Of a DNA stretch of 64,000 nucleotides, positions 52,289 to 60,682 are shown piece by piece. The notes beneath the pieces were generated by a model. That model had not been told where the DNA came from and made no database searches. It was given only the letters and a program-made list of their open reading frames with translations. The stretch covers positions 3,038,001-3,102,000 of the forward strand of contig NZ_CP116871.1 in NCBI RefSeq assembly GCF_031885415.1, written 5' to 3'. A program made the translations under genes and the position numbers. The stretch comes from Microbacterium forte (GTDB lineage: Bacteria > Actinomycetota > Actinomycetes > Actinomycetales > Microbacteriaceae). Numbering within the stretch: position 1 is the stretch's first letter; each line of letters opens with the position of its first letter.

Positions 52289-54108
52289 GCGACGAACGCC
52301 CACTCCAGACGAACACCGGAACCGTGACGCCGCCCAGCACCGAGCTGCTCGTCACGCTCGAGAACGCGGCGAAGACCCGGACGTCCACCTGGCGTCGAAT
52401 CCTGCGGGATCCTCAGGCCGTCGGGACCCTCGGCATCCTCGCCGTGATCTTCCTCCTCGGACTGCTCACGCCGTGGCTCGCGCCGCACGGTCCGAACGAC
52501 GCCGATCTCGCCATGATCAACGCGCCCGTCGGCACGCCCGGGTACCTGCTCGGCGCCGACGAGGCGGGCCGCGACATCCTGTCTCGGCTGCTCCACTCGA
52601 TCAACACGGCGGCCATCTCTGCTCTGATCGGCGCCGGCGTGGCGCTGGTCGTCGGAGTGATCGCCGGTCTCATCGGCGGGTACTTCGGCACGGTGACGAG
52701 AGCCACCACCGAGTGGCTCTTCAACCTGATCATGACGTTCCCCGGCATCCTGCTGCTGATCATCCTGATGCCGGTCACGGGTGGCGACTACCGCTTCACA
52801 ATGTTGATCTTCGGTGTGCTCCTCTCGCCGGGCATCTATCGCATCGTCCGCAACCTCGTGCTCGGGGTGAAGAACGAGCTCTACGTCGACGCGGCGCGGG
52901 TGTCGGGTCTCGGCAATCTCCGCATTCTCGGCCGCCACGTGCTCTTCGTCGTTCGCGGTCCGATCATCATCGCCGCAGCCTTCCTTGCCGGGTCCGCGAT
53001 CGCCGTGCAGTCCGGGCTCGCCTTCCTCGGCGTCGGCTCGCTGCAGATCCCCAGCTTCGGATCGATGATCTCGTCGGGCTTCCGCAACCTCTACATCGCT
53101 CCGACGCAGTTCCTCTGGCCGAGCCTCCTGCTCGGCGTGATCACGGCGTCACTCGTGCTGCTCGGCAACGCTCTGCGCGACATCCTCGAGGGCTCCATGC
53201 CGAAGCCGGCGAAGGTCGGACGCGGTCAGCGTGTGCTCGACAGCGCCGGAGAGGCGACGGCCGCGCGGACGGGGCTGCTCGAGATCAACGACCTCGCCAT
53301 CGCCTACCCGCGTCCGAGCGGAGGACTGAACGAGGTCGTGCGCGGCGTCGACCTCTCGATCGCCAGAGGGCAGGTCGTCGGACTCGTCGGGGAATCGGGC
53401 TCGGGCAAGTCGCAGACCGCCTTCGCCTCCCTCGGCGTGCTCCCCAACGAGGCGGTGATCACCCGCGGGTCCATCCGTTTCGACGGGCGTGAGCTCGTCG
53501 GTCTCACGGACGCGCAGATGCGGCCCCTCCGCGGCAAGGAGATCGCCTATATTCCGCAGGAGCCCATGTCGAACCTCGACCCCTCCTACAAGGTGGGCGC
53601 TCAACTGGTCGAGGGAGTGCGCTCGGCGCTCGGCGTGACGCGCGCCGAGGCGACCGCTCGTGTGCTCGCGCTCCTCGAGCGGGTCGGCATCGCGGATCCG
53701 AAGCGGACCTTCGACTCGTATCCGCATCAGATCTCGGGCGGCATGGCGCAGCGCGTGCTCATCGCCGGTGCGGTCGCCAGCCGACCGAAGCTCCTGATCG
53801 CCGACGAGCCGACCACGGCGCTCGATGTCACGGTCCAGGCGGAGATCCTCGATCTTCTGCGCGATCTGCAGTCGGAGCTCGATATGGCGATCCTCCTCGT
53901 CACCCACAACTTCGGCGTCGTGGCTGACCTGTGCGATCGCATCGCGGTCATGCAGAACGGCGTGATCGTCGAATCCGGCACCGCCGCGGAGGTGTTCGCC
54001 CACCCGACCCACGAGTACACGAAGATGCTGCTCGGGGCGATCCTCGACGAGAGCACGGTCCGCACGGACCCGCCCGTCGCGATCACTGAAGAAGGGACGC
54101 AGCGATGA
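52285..54108 (+). CDS. Fused ABC permease-ATPase (DppC-DppD type)
   Basis: A 607-residue fusion. Residues about 1-310 are a DppC-like permease ([40 protein letters not shown], the EAA loop). Residues about 330-590 are an ATPase: Walker [10 protein letters not shown] near 369, signature [20 protein letters not shown] near 483, Walker [17 protein letters not shown]. No stop or frame break separates the parts. Translation probably starts at TTG 52285, overlapping the previous stop as TTGA. Such fusions occur in actinobacterial Opp systems. Confidence 0.9.
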   Translation: MSDERPLQTNTGTVTPPSTELLVTLENAAKTRTSTWRRILRDPQAVGTLGILAVIFLLGLLTPWLAPHGPNDADLAMINAPVGTPGYLLGADEAGRDILSRLLHSINTAAISALIGAGVALVVGVIAGLIGGYFGTVTRATTEWLFNLIMTFPGILLLIILMPVTGGDYRFTMLIFGVLLSPGIYRIVRNLVLGVKNELYVDAARVSGLGNLRILGRHVLFVVRGPIIIAAAFLAGSAIAVQSGLAFLGVGSLQIPSFGSMISSGFRNLYIAPTQFLWPSLLLGVITASLVLLGNALRDILEGSMPKPAKVGRGQRVLDSAGEATAARTGLLEINDLAIAYPRPSGGLNEVVRGVDLSIARGQVVGLVGESGSGKSQTAFASLGVLPNEAVITRGSIRFDGRELVGLTDAQMRPLRGKEIAYIPQEPMSNLDPSYKVGAQLVEGVRSALGVTRAEATARVLALLERVGIADPKRTFDSYPHQISGGMAQRVLIAGAVASRPKLLIADEPTTALDVTVQAEILDLLRDLQSELDMAILLVTHNFGVVADLCDRIAVMQNGVIVESGTAAEVFAHPTHEYTKMLLGAILDESTVRTDPPVAITEEGTQR

Positions 54109-54929
54109 GTCTTCTCGAGGTCGATGAGCTTCGCGTGTCGTTCCCCGGCAAGGGGTGGCGGAAGAAGCCGGTGGAGGTGCTGCACGGCGTCTCGCTGAGT
54201 GTGGCGCCCGGCGAGACGCTGGGGCTGGTGGGGGAATCCGGATCCGGCAAGACCACCATCGGTCGCGCGGTGCTGGGGCTGGTGACGCCATCCGGAGGCG
54301 ACATCCGCTTCGACGGGACATCCATCGCACGGATCTCGGCGCGCGATCGACGCCGGCTGTCGCGAGACATCCAGGTCGTCTTCCAGGATCCGTACACCTC
54401 GCTGAATCCCTCGATGACGGTGGGCGACATCCTCGCGGAACCGCTCGTCATCCAGGGGGCGACCGCCAAGGACGCGCGCTCGCGCGTCAGAACGCTGCTC
54501 GACCAGGTCGGATTGCCCTCGGATGCGATCGAGCGGCTGCCCCGGGAGTTCTCGGGCGGTCAGCGCCAGCGTGTCGCCATCGCGCGTGCGCTCGCCCCCG
54601 AGCCTCGCCTCATCGTGTGCGACGAGCCGGTGTCGGCGCTCGACCTGTCGACGCAGGCCCGAGTGCTCGATCTGTTCGTCGAGATCCAGCGGGCGACGGG
54701 GGTGGCCTATCTCTTCGTCTCGCACGACCTCTCGGTCGTCAGGCACATCAGCCATCGCGTGGCCGTGCTGTACCGCGGCGACCTCGTCGAGACGGGATCA
54801 GCCGAGCATGTGACGTCGAGCCCCGACCACCCGTACACCCAGAAGCTGCTCCTGGCGGCTCCGGTCGCCGACCCCGCCAGGCAGCGCGAGCGGAGGCTCG
54901 AGCGTCGCCGCCTCATGGAGGCGTCATGA
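54105..54929 (+). CDS. ABC transporter ATPase (DppF/OppF type)
   Basis: A 274-residue ATPase: Walker [10 protein letters not shown] near 43, Q-loop [17 protein letters not shown], signature [19 protein letters not shown] near 149, Walker [17 protein letters not shown], and the OppF tail [20 protein letters not shown]. Its ATG overlaps the fusion gene stop (ATGA), and its stop overlaps the GH43 start. It pairs with the fused ATPase to power the importer. Confidence 0.93.
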   Translation: MSLLEVDELRVSFPGKGWRKKPVEVLHGVSLSVAPGETLGLVGESGSGKTTIGRAVLGLVTPSGGDIRFDGTSIARISARDRRRLSRDIQVVFQDPYTSLNPSMTVGDILAEPLVIQGATAKDARSRVRTLLDQVGLPSDAIERLPREFSGGQRQRVAIARALAPEPRLIVCDEPVSALDLSTQARVLDLFVEIQRATGVAYLFVSHDLSVVRHISHRVAVLYRGDLVETGSAEHVTSSPDHPYTQKLLLAAPVADPARQRERRLERRRLMEAS

Positions 54930-56392
54930 CTCAGAATCCGATCATCCCCGGCTACCACCCGGACCCCTCGATCTGCCGCGTCGGCGACGATTACTACCTC
55001 GCGAACTCGAGCTTCGAGTACTCGCCGGGCGTCCCGCTGTTCCACTCGCGCGACCTGATCTCATGGACGCAGGTCGGCAATATCCTCGATCGGCCGGAGC
55101 ATCTCGATGTGCGCCCAGGACTCGCGGGCGCCAGCGGAGGGATCTACGCTCCGACGCTGAGGCATCATGACGGCAGGTTCTGGATGATCACGACGAACAT
55201 CCACGAGGTCGGCCGCGGTCACATCCTCGTGCACGCCGAGGATCCCGCCGGCCCGTGGAGCGATCCCGTCTACGTCGCAGGGCTCATCGGCATCGATCCG
55301 GACATCGCGTGGGATGACGACGGCACGTGCTTCGTGACCTGGAGCGATGTGATGCGCGGCGGCATCTCGCAGGCCGTCATCGATCCGGTGTCGGGCGACG
55401 TCCTCTCGGAGCCGCGCCCGCTGTGGGCGGGAACCGGCGGGGCGCACGCCGAAGGGCCGCATCTGATCCGTCGGGGGGAGTGGTGGTACCTGCTCGTCGC
55501 CGAAGGTGGCACGGGCCCCGGACACATGGTGACGATCGCGCGATCCCCAAGCATCCGCGGACCCTTCGAGCCGGCGCCGACGAATCCGATCCTGACCCAC
55601 CGCAGCACGAGTGCGGCCGTGCAGTCGACAGGGCACTCCGATCTCATCGAGCTCGCCGACGGCTCCTGGGCGCTGGTGTTCCTCGCGACACGGCCGCGGG
55701 GAACATTCCCTCGCTGGCACACCAACGGCCGCGAGACGTTCCTCGCGGGAGTCGACTGGGTCGACGACTGGCCCGTCGTCGACGAGGCGCGCTACGACGT
55801 GCCGGTCTCGACGTCATCGTTCGTCGACGAGTTCAGAGGCGAGGTACTGCATCCGCGGTGGATCGCGCCGGGCACCGCACCATCGACCTTCGCCCGCACG
55901 AGCGCGGATGGTCTGCGCCTCGACCCGGGTCGGGACGCGCTCACCGCGAGCGCCGAGCGGCTGCTCGCGGTGCGCGCCGAAGACGAGTTGTGGTCGGCTC
56001 GCCTGCACGCCACGGGTGACGTGGCGCTCTCGGTCCGTATGGATGACGCGCACCAGCTGCTGGTCGAGCGCATCGGTGAAGAGGTGCGTGCGCGGATCGT
56101 CATCGGTCCGCTGAGCGACGTCGTCGCGAGTGCGACGGTGTCGGCTGACGCGGCGCTCGAGATCAGGGCTGTGGAGTTCGAGGCCGAGCGCGGCGCTCGC
56201 CGCGGGCCGGATCTGCTGCGTGCCGGGGTTGCCGCGGCAGAGGGCTTCGTCGAACTGGCGGCCCTCGACGGTCGGTATCTGTCCACCGAGGTCGCGGGGG
56301 GATTCACCGGACGGGTCATCGGGATCGAGGCGCTCGGAGAGCAGGTCGCCGTCATCCGGTTCGAGTACGAGTCGGGTGCCGCCGCGGGGTGA
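54926..56392 (+). CDS. Glycoside hydrolase family 43 (beta-xylosidase/alpha-L-arabinofuranosidase-like)
   Basis: A 488-residue cytoplasmic enzyme: five-bladed propeller with catalytic base in GYHPDPSICRVGDDYYLANS (Asp13), pKa-modulating Asp in GIDPDIAWDDDG (near 125), and acid in GAHAEGPHLI (near 177). A C-terminal beta-sandwich (from about 300, SFVDEFRGEVLHPRWIAPGT) is of the GH43 C2 type. Translationally coupled to the ABC importer, so its substrate is probably what that system brings in. Xylosidase versus arabinofuranosidase is not decidable. Confidence 0.9.
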   Translation: MTQNPIIPGYHPDPSICRVGDDYYLANSSFEYSPGVPLFHSRDLISWTQVGNILDRPEHLDVRPGLAGASGGIYAPTLRHHDGRFWMITTNIHEVGRGHILVHAEDPAGPWSDPVYVAGLIGIDPDIAWDDDGTCFVTWSDVMRGGISQAVIDPVSGDVLSEPRPLWAGTGGAHAEGPHLIRRGEWWYLLVAEGGTGPGHMVTIARSPSIRGPFEPAPTNPILTHRSTSAAVQSTGHSDLIELADGSWALVFLATRPRGTFPRWHTNGRETFLAGVDWVDDWPVVDEARYDVPVSTSSFVDEFRGEVLHPRWIAPGTAPSTFARTSADGLRLDPGRDALTASAERLLAVRAEDELWSARLHATGDVALSVRMDDAHQLLVERIGEEVRARIVIGPLSDVVASATVSADAALEIRAVEFEAERGARRGPDLLRAGVAAAEGFVELAALDGRYLSTEVAGGFTGRVIGIEALGEQVAVIRFEYESGAAAG

Positions 56393-57007
56393 TCAGCCCT
56401 GCGCCGTGGGCCTCAGCTCCGGCACGAAGGTCGACATGAGCGAGGCGACGCACGCATCGACGTCGATCGTCGAGCGATCGAAGAGCCACTGCGTGTGCAG
56501 GCCGTCCATGGCGGCGATGGTGATCGCTGCCAGATGCCTCGGAGGCAGGTCGGTCGACAGGCGTCCCTCGTCTCGGAGTCGCGTGAAGAGGCGGGTCATG
56601 AACGAGCGGATGTTGCGGTATCGAGTCTCGAAGTAGACGTGCGCCGGGTGGGCCGGCGCTGTGGCCTCACCGGTGAGCACGGCGCTCAGCTCCACCAGGC
56701 CGACTCGTTGATCCCGTTCGATCAATGTCGTGGCCATTCCGCGGAGGACATCGAGCGGGTCGGCGTCGGTGTCGAGCGCGGCATTCCGCGAGAGATAGTC
56801 GGCGCTGCGCTCGTCCTGCAGCTCGAGAACCGCCATGAGCAGATCCTCCTTACGCGGGAAATGATGCAGAAGTCCCGTGTGGCTGATGCCGGCGCGACGC
56901 GCGATCTCCGCCATCGATGCGCCGTGGAACCCGGATTCTCCGAAGATCGTGAGACACGCGTCGAGGATGCCTCGGCGTACGGCCGCGGTCTTGGCGTACT
57001 GCGCCAT
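56393..57007 (-). CDS. TetR-family regulator 2
   Basis: A 204-residue repressor with helix-turn-helix ASMAEIARRAGISHTGLLHH (near 30-49). It resembles TetR 1 of this island in the DNA-binding part (GISHTGLLHHFPRKEDLL versus GLTHAALLRHFSGKEELL). Its stop is directly adjacent to the convergent GH43 stop. It is divergent from the GH1 gene, whose promoter it may control together with LacI 2. Confidence 0.88.
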   Translation of the reverse strand: MAQYAKTAAVRRGILDACLTIFGESGFHGASMAEIARRAGISHTGLLHHFPRKEDLLMAVLELQDERSADYLSRNAALDTDADPLDVLRGMATTLIERDQRVGLVELSAVLTGEATAPAHPAHVYFETRYRNIRSFMTRLFTRLRDEGRLSTDLPPRHLAAITIAAMDGLHTQWLFDRSTIDVDACVASLMSTFVPELRPTAQG

Positions 57008-57063
57008 CAGTCCTCCTCAGATCAAAATAGTGAGTGCTTTCTAATTTTATGTTACCGTGGTGT

Positions 57064-57077
57064 GGCAATCGGTTGTC
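57064..57077. promoter_or_regulatory. LacI-type operator, site 5 (before GH1)
   Basis: GGCAATCGGTTGTC, 30 bp upstream of the GH1 start and downstream of the likely promoter in the AT-rich stretch 57022-57055. Confidence 0.75.
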
Positions 57078-57106
57078 ATGATTGCTCCGATCGAGAGGAT
57101 CCCTCA

Positions 57107-58351
57107 ATGACGAACTTCCCCACCGGCTTCCTCTGGGGTGCCGCCACCGCCGGACACCAGATCGAAGGCAACAACGTCAACAGCGACTGGTGGGAGCGCG
57201 AGCTGACCATGCCCGGCATGGAACCCTCGGGTGACGCGGTCGACAGCTATCACCGGTATCGCGAGGACATCGACCTGCTCGCGGATGCGGGGCTCACGAC
57301 CTACCGGTTCAGCCTCGAGTGGTCGCGCATCGAGCCCGTCGAGGGTCGCTTCTCGCGGGCCGAGCTCGCGCACTACCGACGCGTGATCGACTACTGCTTC
57401 TCGCGTGGAGTCGTTCCCTTCGTCACCCTGCAGCACTTCACGACGCCGCGCTGGTTCGCGAACGACGGCGGGTGGACGTCGCCGAAGGCCAAGGACCGCT
57501 TCCTGAGTTTCGTGACCGAAGCCACGACGATCCTCGACGGCGTCGAGTGGGTGGCGACCATGAATGAGCCCAACATGCAGGCGGCCATCATGACGGCGAT
57601 GCGCCGCATGGCCGAGACTCAGGGCGGGCAGTGGACGAGTCCCACGGTCGAGAGCGACGCCGAGCGCGAGGGCGGCGAGGAGACGAAGCTCGAGAAGAAG
57701 CAGCACGGTGCATTCCTGCAGGACGCCGACCCCGAGATCGGCCGCGCGTTCGTCGAGATCCACCATGCTGCACGCGAGATCGTGCGCGCCCGTACGGACG
57801 CCAAGGTCGGCTGGACCATCGCGGCGGGCGCGCTCACCGCCGCCCCCGGCGGTGAGGAGAAGCTGAAGCAGATCCGCTACGGCAAGGAAGACGTCTACTG
57901 GGAGGGATCCCGGGGCGACGACTTCGTGGGCGTGCAGGCGTACTCGTCGCAGGAGGTCGATGCGGACGGTCTCGTGCCGCACCCGCCGCACCCCGACAAC
58001 ACGCTCGTCGGCACCGCTTTCCGCCCCGACTCGCTCGCCATGGCCGTGCGGCACGCATGGGAGGTCTCCGAGGGCGTCACGGTCATCGTGACCGAGAACG
58101 GCATCGCCACCGGCGATGACACCCAGCGGATCCGCTACACGGATGCCGCGCTGCGCGGCCTCGCAGACACGATCGACGAGGGCATCGACGTGCGCGGCTA
58201 CCTGCACTGGACGCTGCTGGACAACTTCGAGTGGGGTCACTGGGCTCCGACCTTCGGTCTGATCGCCGTGGACCGCGAGACGTTCGTGCGCACGCCCAAG
58301 CCGAGCCTCGGCTGGCTCGGCGAGGTCGCGAAGCGCAACGGTCTGGGCTGA
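57107..58351 (+). CDS. Glycoside hydrolase family 1 (beta-glucosidase-like)
   Basis: A 414-residue cytoplasmic GH1 enzyme: N-terminal signature FLWGAATAGHQIEGNN, FSLEWSRIEPVEG, acid/base Glu154 in ATMNEPNMQ, nucleophile Glu330 in VIVTENGIAT, and the sugar-binding LLDNFEWGHWAPTFGL. A charged insert (about 175-205) replaces part of a usual loop. ATG at 57107 follows GAGAGG. Glucosidase, galactosidase or fucosidase activity is possible; it is followed by MFS 3 and an SDR in the same direction. Confidence 0.9.
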   Translation: MTNFPTGFLWGAATAGHQIEGNNVNSDWWERELTMPGMEPSGDAVDSYHRYREDIDLLADAGLTTYRFSLEWSRIEPVEGRFSRAELAHYRRVIDYCFSRGVVPFVTLQHFTTPRWFANDGGWTSPKAKDRFLSFVTEATTILDGVEWVATMNEPNMQAAIMTAMRRMAETQGGQWTSPTVESDAEREGGEETKLEKKQHGAFLQDADPEIGRAFVEIHHAAREIVRARTDAKVGWTIAAGALTAAPGGEEKLKQIRYGKEDVYWEGSRGDDFVGVQAYSSQEVDADGLVPHPPHPDNTLVGTAFRPDSLAMAVRHAWEVSEGVTVIVTENGIATGDDTQRIRYTDAALRGLADTIDEGIDVRGYLHWTLLDNFEWGHWAPTFGLIAVDRETFVRTPKPSLGWLGEVAKRNGLG

Positions 58352-58378
58352 CCGGCACCACGCACAGAGGCCGAGCAG

Positions 58379-59749
58379 ATGACCGTCGACGTCGACGATC
58401 CCCAGGGCGAGAGCGCTGCGGAGGCTGCGGGGCGCGTTCCGGAGGGCAACCTCGCGCTTCCGCAGCCACCCTCCCTGACCCCCGCGCCCGACGGCGCGGG
58501 GGCCGGGCAGGCAGCCGTCTCGGCGTGGTCGATCGTCCTGCTCGTCGCCGCGACGTTCGGGGCCGGCATGGCGATGATCGTGCCGATGGCTTACTCGCTG
58601 GCGGTGCGTCTCGACCAGTTGGCGCCCGGGCGCACCGAAGCCCTCGGCATCGTCCTGGCCCTCGGCTCGGCAGCCACTCTCGTGCTCGCCCCTCTCACCG
58701 GCATCCTCAGCGATCGTCTGCGCAGTCGCTGGGGGCGACGGCGTCCGTTCACCGTGATCGGTCTGCTGATCGGCGCGGCTTCGGTGCCCGTCATGGCCCT
58801 CGCGCCGAGTCTCGTCGTGCTCACGATCGGATGGACGCTGTCGACCGTCGGCTGGGGAACAGCGGCAGCCTCGCTCGGCAACTGGCAGGCGGACTGTCTG
58901 CCGCCGCATCAGCGCGGACGCGTATCCGGACTCACCGGTGTCACGATGCAGGTCGCGCCCGTCATCGGGATCATCCTCGTCGGATTCTTCCGCGATCAGG
59001 TGCTCGTCGTGTTCGCGCTCCCGGCCGCGATCGGTGTGGTGCTGGTGGTAGCGTTCCTCGCTGTCGTGCGCGACCCCGACAGCCGGGGGATGGTGATCGA
59101 GCGGCGGCTGACCGTCGGTGGACTGCTGCGGAGTTACGGCTTCGATCCGCGCAAAGCGCCGGACTTCGCGTGGAACTGGCTCGGACGCTTCATCTTCTTC
59201 TCCGGGCTGACCCTCACCACCAGCTTCACCGTGTTCTTCGTCGCCCAGCGCCTCGAGCTGCGCGTGCCGGATGTCGCGGGAGTGCTCGCGATCGTCTCGG
59301 CGTCGAGCATCGTCACGGCCACCCTCGGCTCCCTCGGGGGCGGATGGCTGAGCGATCGGGTGGGCAGGCGCAAGCCGTTCATCCTCACGGGTTCCGCTCT
59401 CTTCGCTGCGGGATGCAGCGTCTCGGCGTTCGCCCACGACCTGCCGACGCTCATGGTCGGCACCCTGCTGAACTCCCTCGGCATCGCCACTTTCTCGGCC
59501 GTGGCTCAGGCGCTGCTGCTCGACGTGCTCCCCGATCGCGAGCGCGAAGCGGGTCGTTACATGGCCATCGCCCTGTTCGCGCAGAAGATCCCCGGCGTCT
59601 TCGCGCCGGTGCTGGGCGGGGCGGTGCTGGCCATCGGCGCCGGCGCCGGTGCCGGCGCCGAGAACTTCACCGCGCTGTACCTCCTCGCTGCCGCGCTCGC
59701 CTTCGCCGGCGGTCTCCTCATCACCCTCTCGGTGCGCAGCGTCCGCTGA
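58379..59749 (+). CDS. MFS transporter 3 of the glycoside island
   Basis: A 456-residue transporter paralogous to MFS 2: soluble N-terminus of about 40 residues, loop SDRLRSRWGRRRPFTVIGLL, and PRKAPDFAWNWLGRFIFFSG. Twelve hydrophobic segments. It starts 27 bp after GH1 without a strong ribosome-binding site (GGCCGAG), so coupling to GH1 is likely. Probably imports the GH1 substrate. Confidence 0.86.
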   Translation: MTVDVDDPQGESAAEAAGRVPEGNLALPQPPSLTPAPDGAGAGQAAVSAWSIVLLVAATFGAGMAMIVPMAYSLAVRLDQLAPGRTEALGIVLALGSAATLVLAPLTGILSDRLRSRWGRRRPFTVIGLLIGAASVPVMALAPSLVVLTIGWTLSTVGWGTAAASLGNWQADCLPPHQRGRVSGLTGVTMQVAPVIGIILVGFFRDQVLVVFALPAAIGVVLVVAFLAVVRDPDSRGMVIERRLTVGGLLRSYGFDPRKAPDFAWNWLGRFIFFSGLTLTTSFTVFFVAQRLELRVPDVAGVLAIVSASSIVTATLGSLGGGWLSDRVGRRKPFILTGSALFAAGCSVSAFAHDLPTLMVGTLLNSLGIATFSAVAQALLLDVLPDREREAGRYMAIALFAQKIPGVFAPVLGGAVLAIGAGAGAGAENFTALYLLAAALAFAGGLLITLSVRSVR

Positions 59750-59773
59750 GCATCACCCCTTCGAAACGGAGCA

Positions 59774-60604
59774 ATGATGTCCTTTCCCTTCCCCGATGTC
59801 TCGTCGACCCCCCTCGCCTCGCTGACCGATCTGACAGGACGCACCGCGCTCATCACCGGAGGCGCTCAGGGCCTCGGCCGTGCCATCGCGGATCGGCTCG
59901 CCGAGGCCGGTGCGAGCATCGTGATCGCCGACCTCGACGAGGGTCGCTCTCGCGCGGCGGCGGGCGAGATCGGCGAGCGTTTCTCGGTGCGGACGGTGGG
60001 CGTGCGAATGGATGTGACCGACTCGGCGTCGGTGTCTGCAGCGACCGACGCCGCGGCGGCTGAGGTCGGTGCCCCGGACATCTGGGTGAACAACGCCGGG
60101 ATCTTCCCCAGCCAGTCGCTGCTCGAGATGAGCGACGAGACCTGGGAGCAGGTCTTCGCGGTCAACACCCGAGGTGTGCGCAACGGCGCGCGCGAGGCGG
60201 CCCGTCGGATGCCGCAGGGTGGCGTGATCGTCAACATCGTCTCGACCGCGGGCTTCCGCGGGACTGCGCCCGGCCTGTCGGCCTACGTCTCGTCGAAGCA
60301 TGCGGTGCGGGGGCTCACGAAGCAGCTCGCCCTCGAGCTCGCCCCCCAGGGCATCCGCGTGCTCGGCGTCGCCCCCAGCTACGTGCCCACGGAGGGCAAC
60401 ATGGCGATGGCGGCCGCGGCGATCGAGCAGATGGCTGCCGCGGGCATCGATCCCGCCACCATGCCTGCGGCCATGTCGCAGAGCCTGATCGGTCGCCAGG
60501 GGACGCCCGACGACATCGCACGGGTGGTGCTGTTCTGCGCGAGCGACCTCTCGACGGTGATGACCGGCAGCACCCTTCTGGCTGATGCGGGCGAGACCAT
60601 CTGA
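59774..60604 (+). CDS. Short-chain dehydrogenase/reductase
   Basis: A 276-residue classical SDR: cofactor motif ALITGGAQGLGRAIADRLAE near 24-43, NNAG at WVNNAGIFP, and catalytic YVSSK (Tyr171, Lys175) with upstream Ser in IVSTAGF. The acidic residue in VIADLDEGRS suggests NAD(H). The substrate is unknown; in a hexuronate cluster it may be a second fructuronate reductase or a sugar/alcohol dehydrogenase. A methionine-rich stretch (NMAMAAAAIEQMAAAG) lies in the substrate-binding lid. Confidence 0.86.
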   Translation: MMSFPFPDVSSTPLASLTDLTGRTALITGGAQGLGRAIADRLAEAGASIVIADLDEGRSRAAAGEIGERFSVRTVGVRMDVTDSASVSAATDAAAAEVGAPDIWVNNAGIFPSQSLLEMSDETWEQVFAVNTRGVRNGAREAARRMPQGGVIVNIVSTAGFRGTAPGLSAYVSSKHAVRGLTKQLALELAPQGIRVLGVAPSYVPTEGNMAMAAAAIEQMAAAGIDPATMPAAMSQSLIGRQGTPDDIARVVLFCASDLSTVMTGSTLLADAGETI

Positions 60605-60606
60605 CT

Positions 60607-60644
60607 GGCAATCGGTTGCCATTTACCTCGAACTCTGCTGTACT
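60607..60644 (+). promoter_or_regulatory. LacI-type operator, site 6, with promoter of beta-glucuronidase 2
   Basis: Operator GGCAATCGGTTGCC (60607-60620), a near-perfect palindrome. -35 TTGCCA (60616-60621), 17-bp spacer, -10 TGTACT (60639-60644). The spacer and flanks resemble those at 49614-49651 (both contain CTCGAA and end CTGC). Confidence 0.8.
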
Positions 60645-60682
60645 GAAATCAAGAACGCAAAGAAGCGCACGAAAGGCCCTTG

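Noticed and set aside
57022..57055. Operator for TetR regulator 2
   Set aside because: The AT-rich stretch looks like a promoter, but I could not find a convincing inverted repeat.
57104..59437. 777-residue open frame opposite GH1 and MFS 3
   Set aside because: Antisense to genes with intact catalytic motifs; composition is that of a shadow frame.
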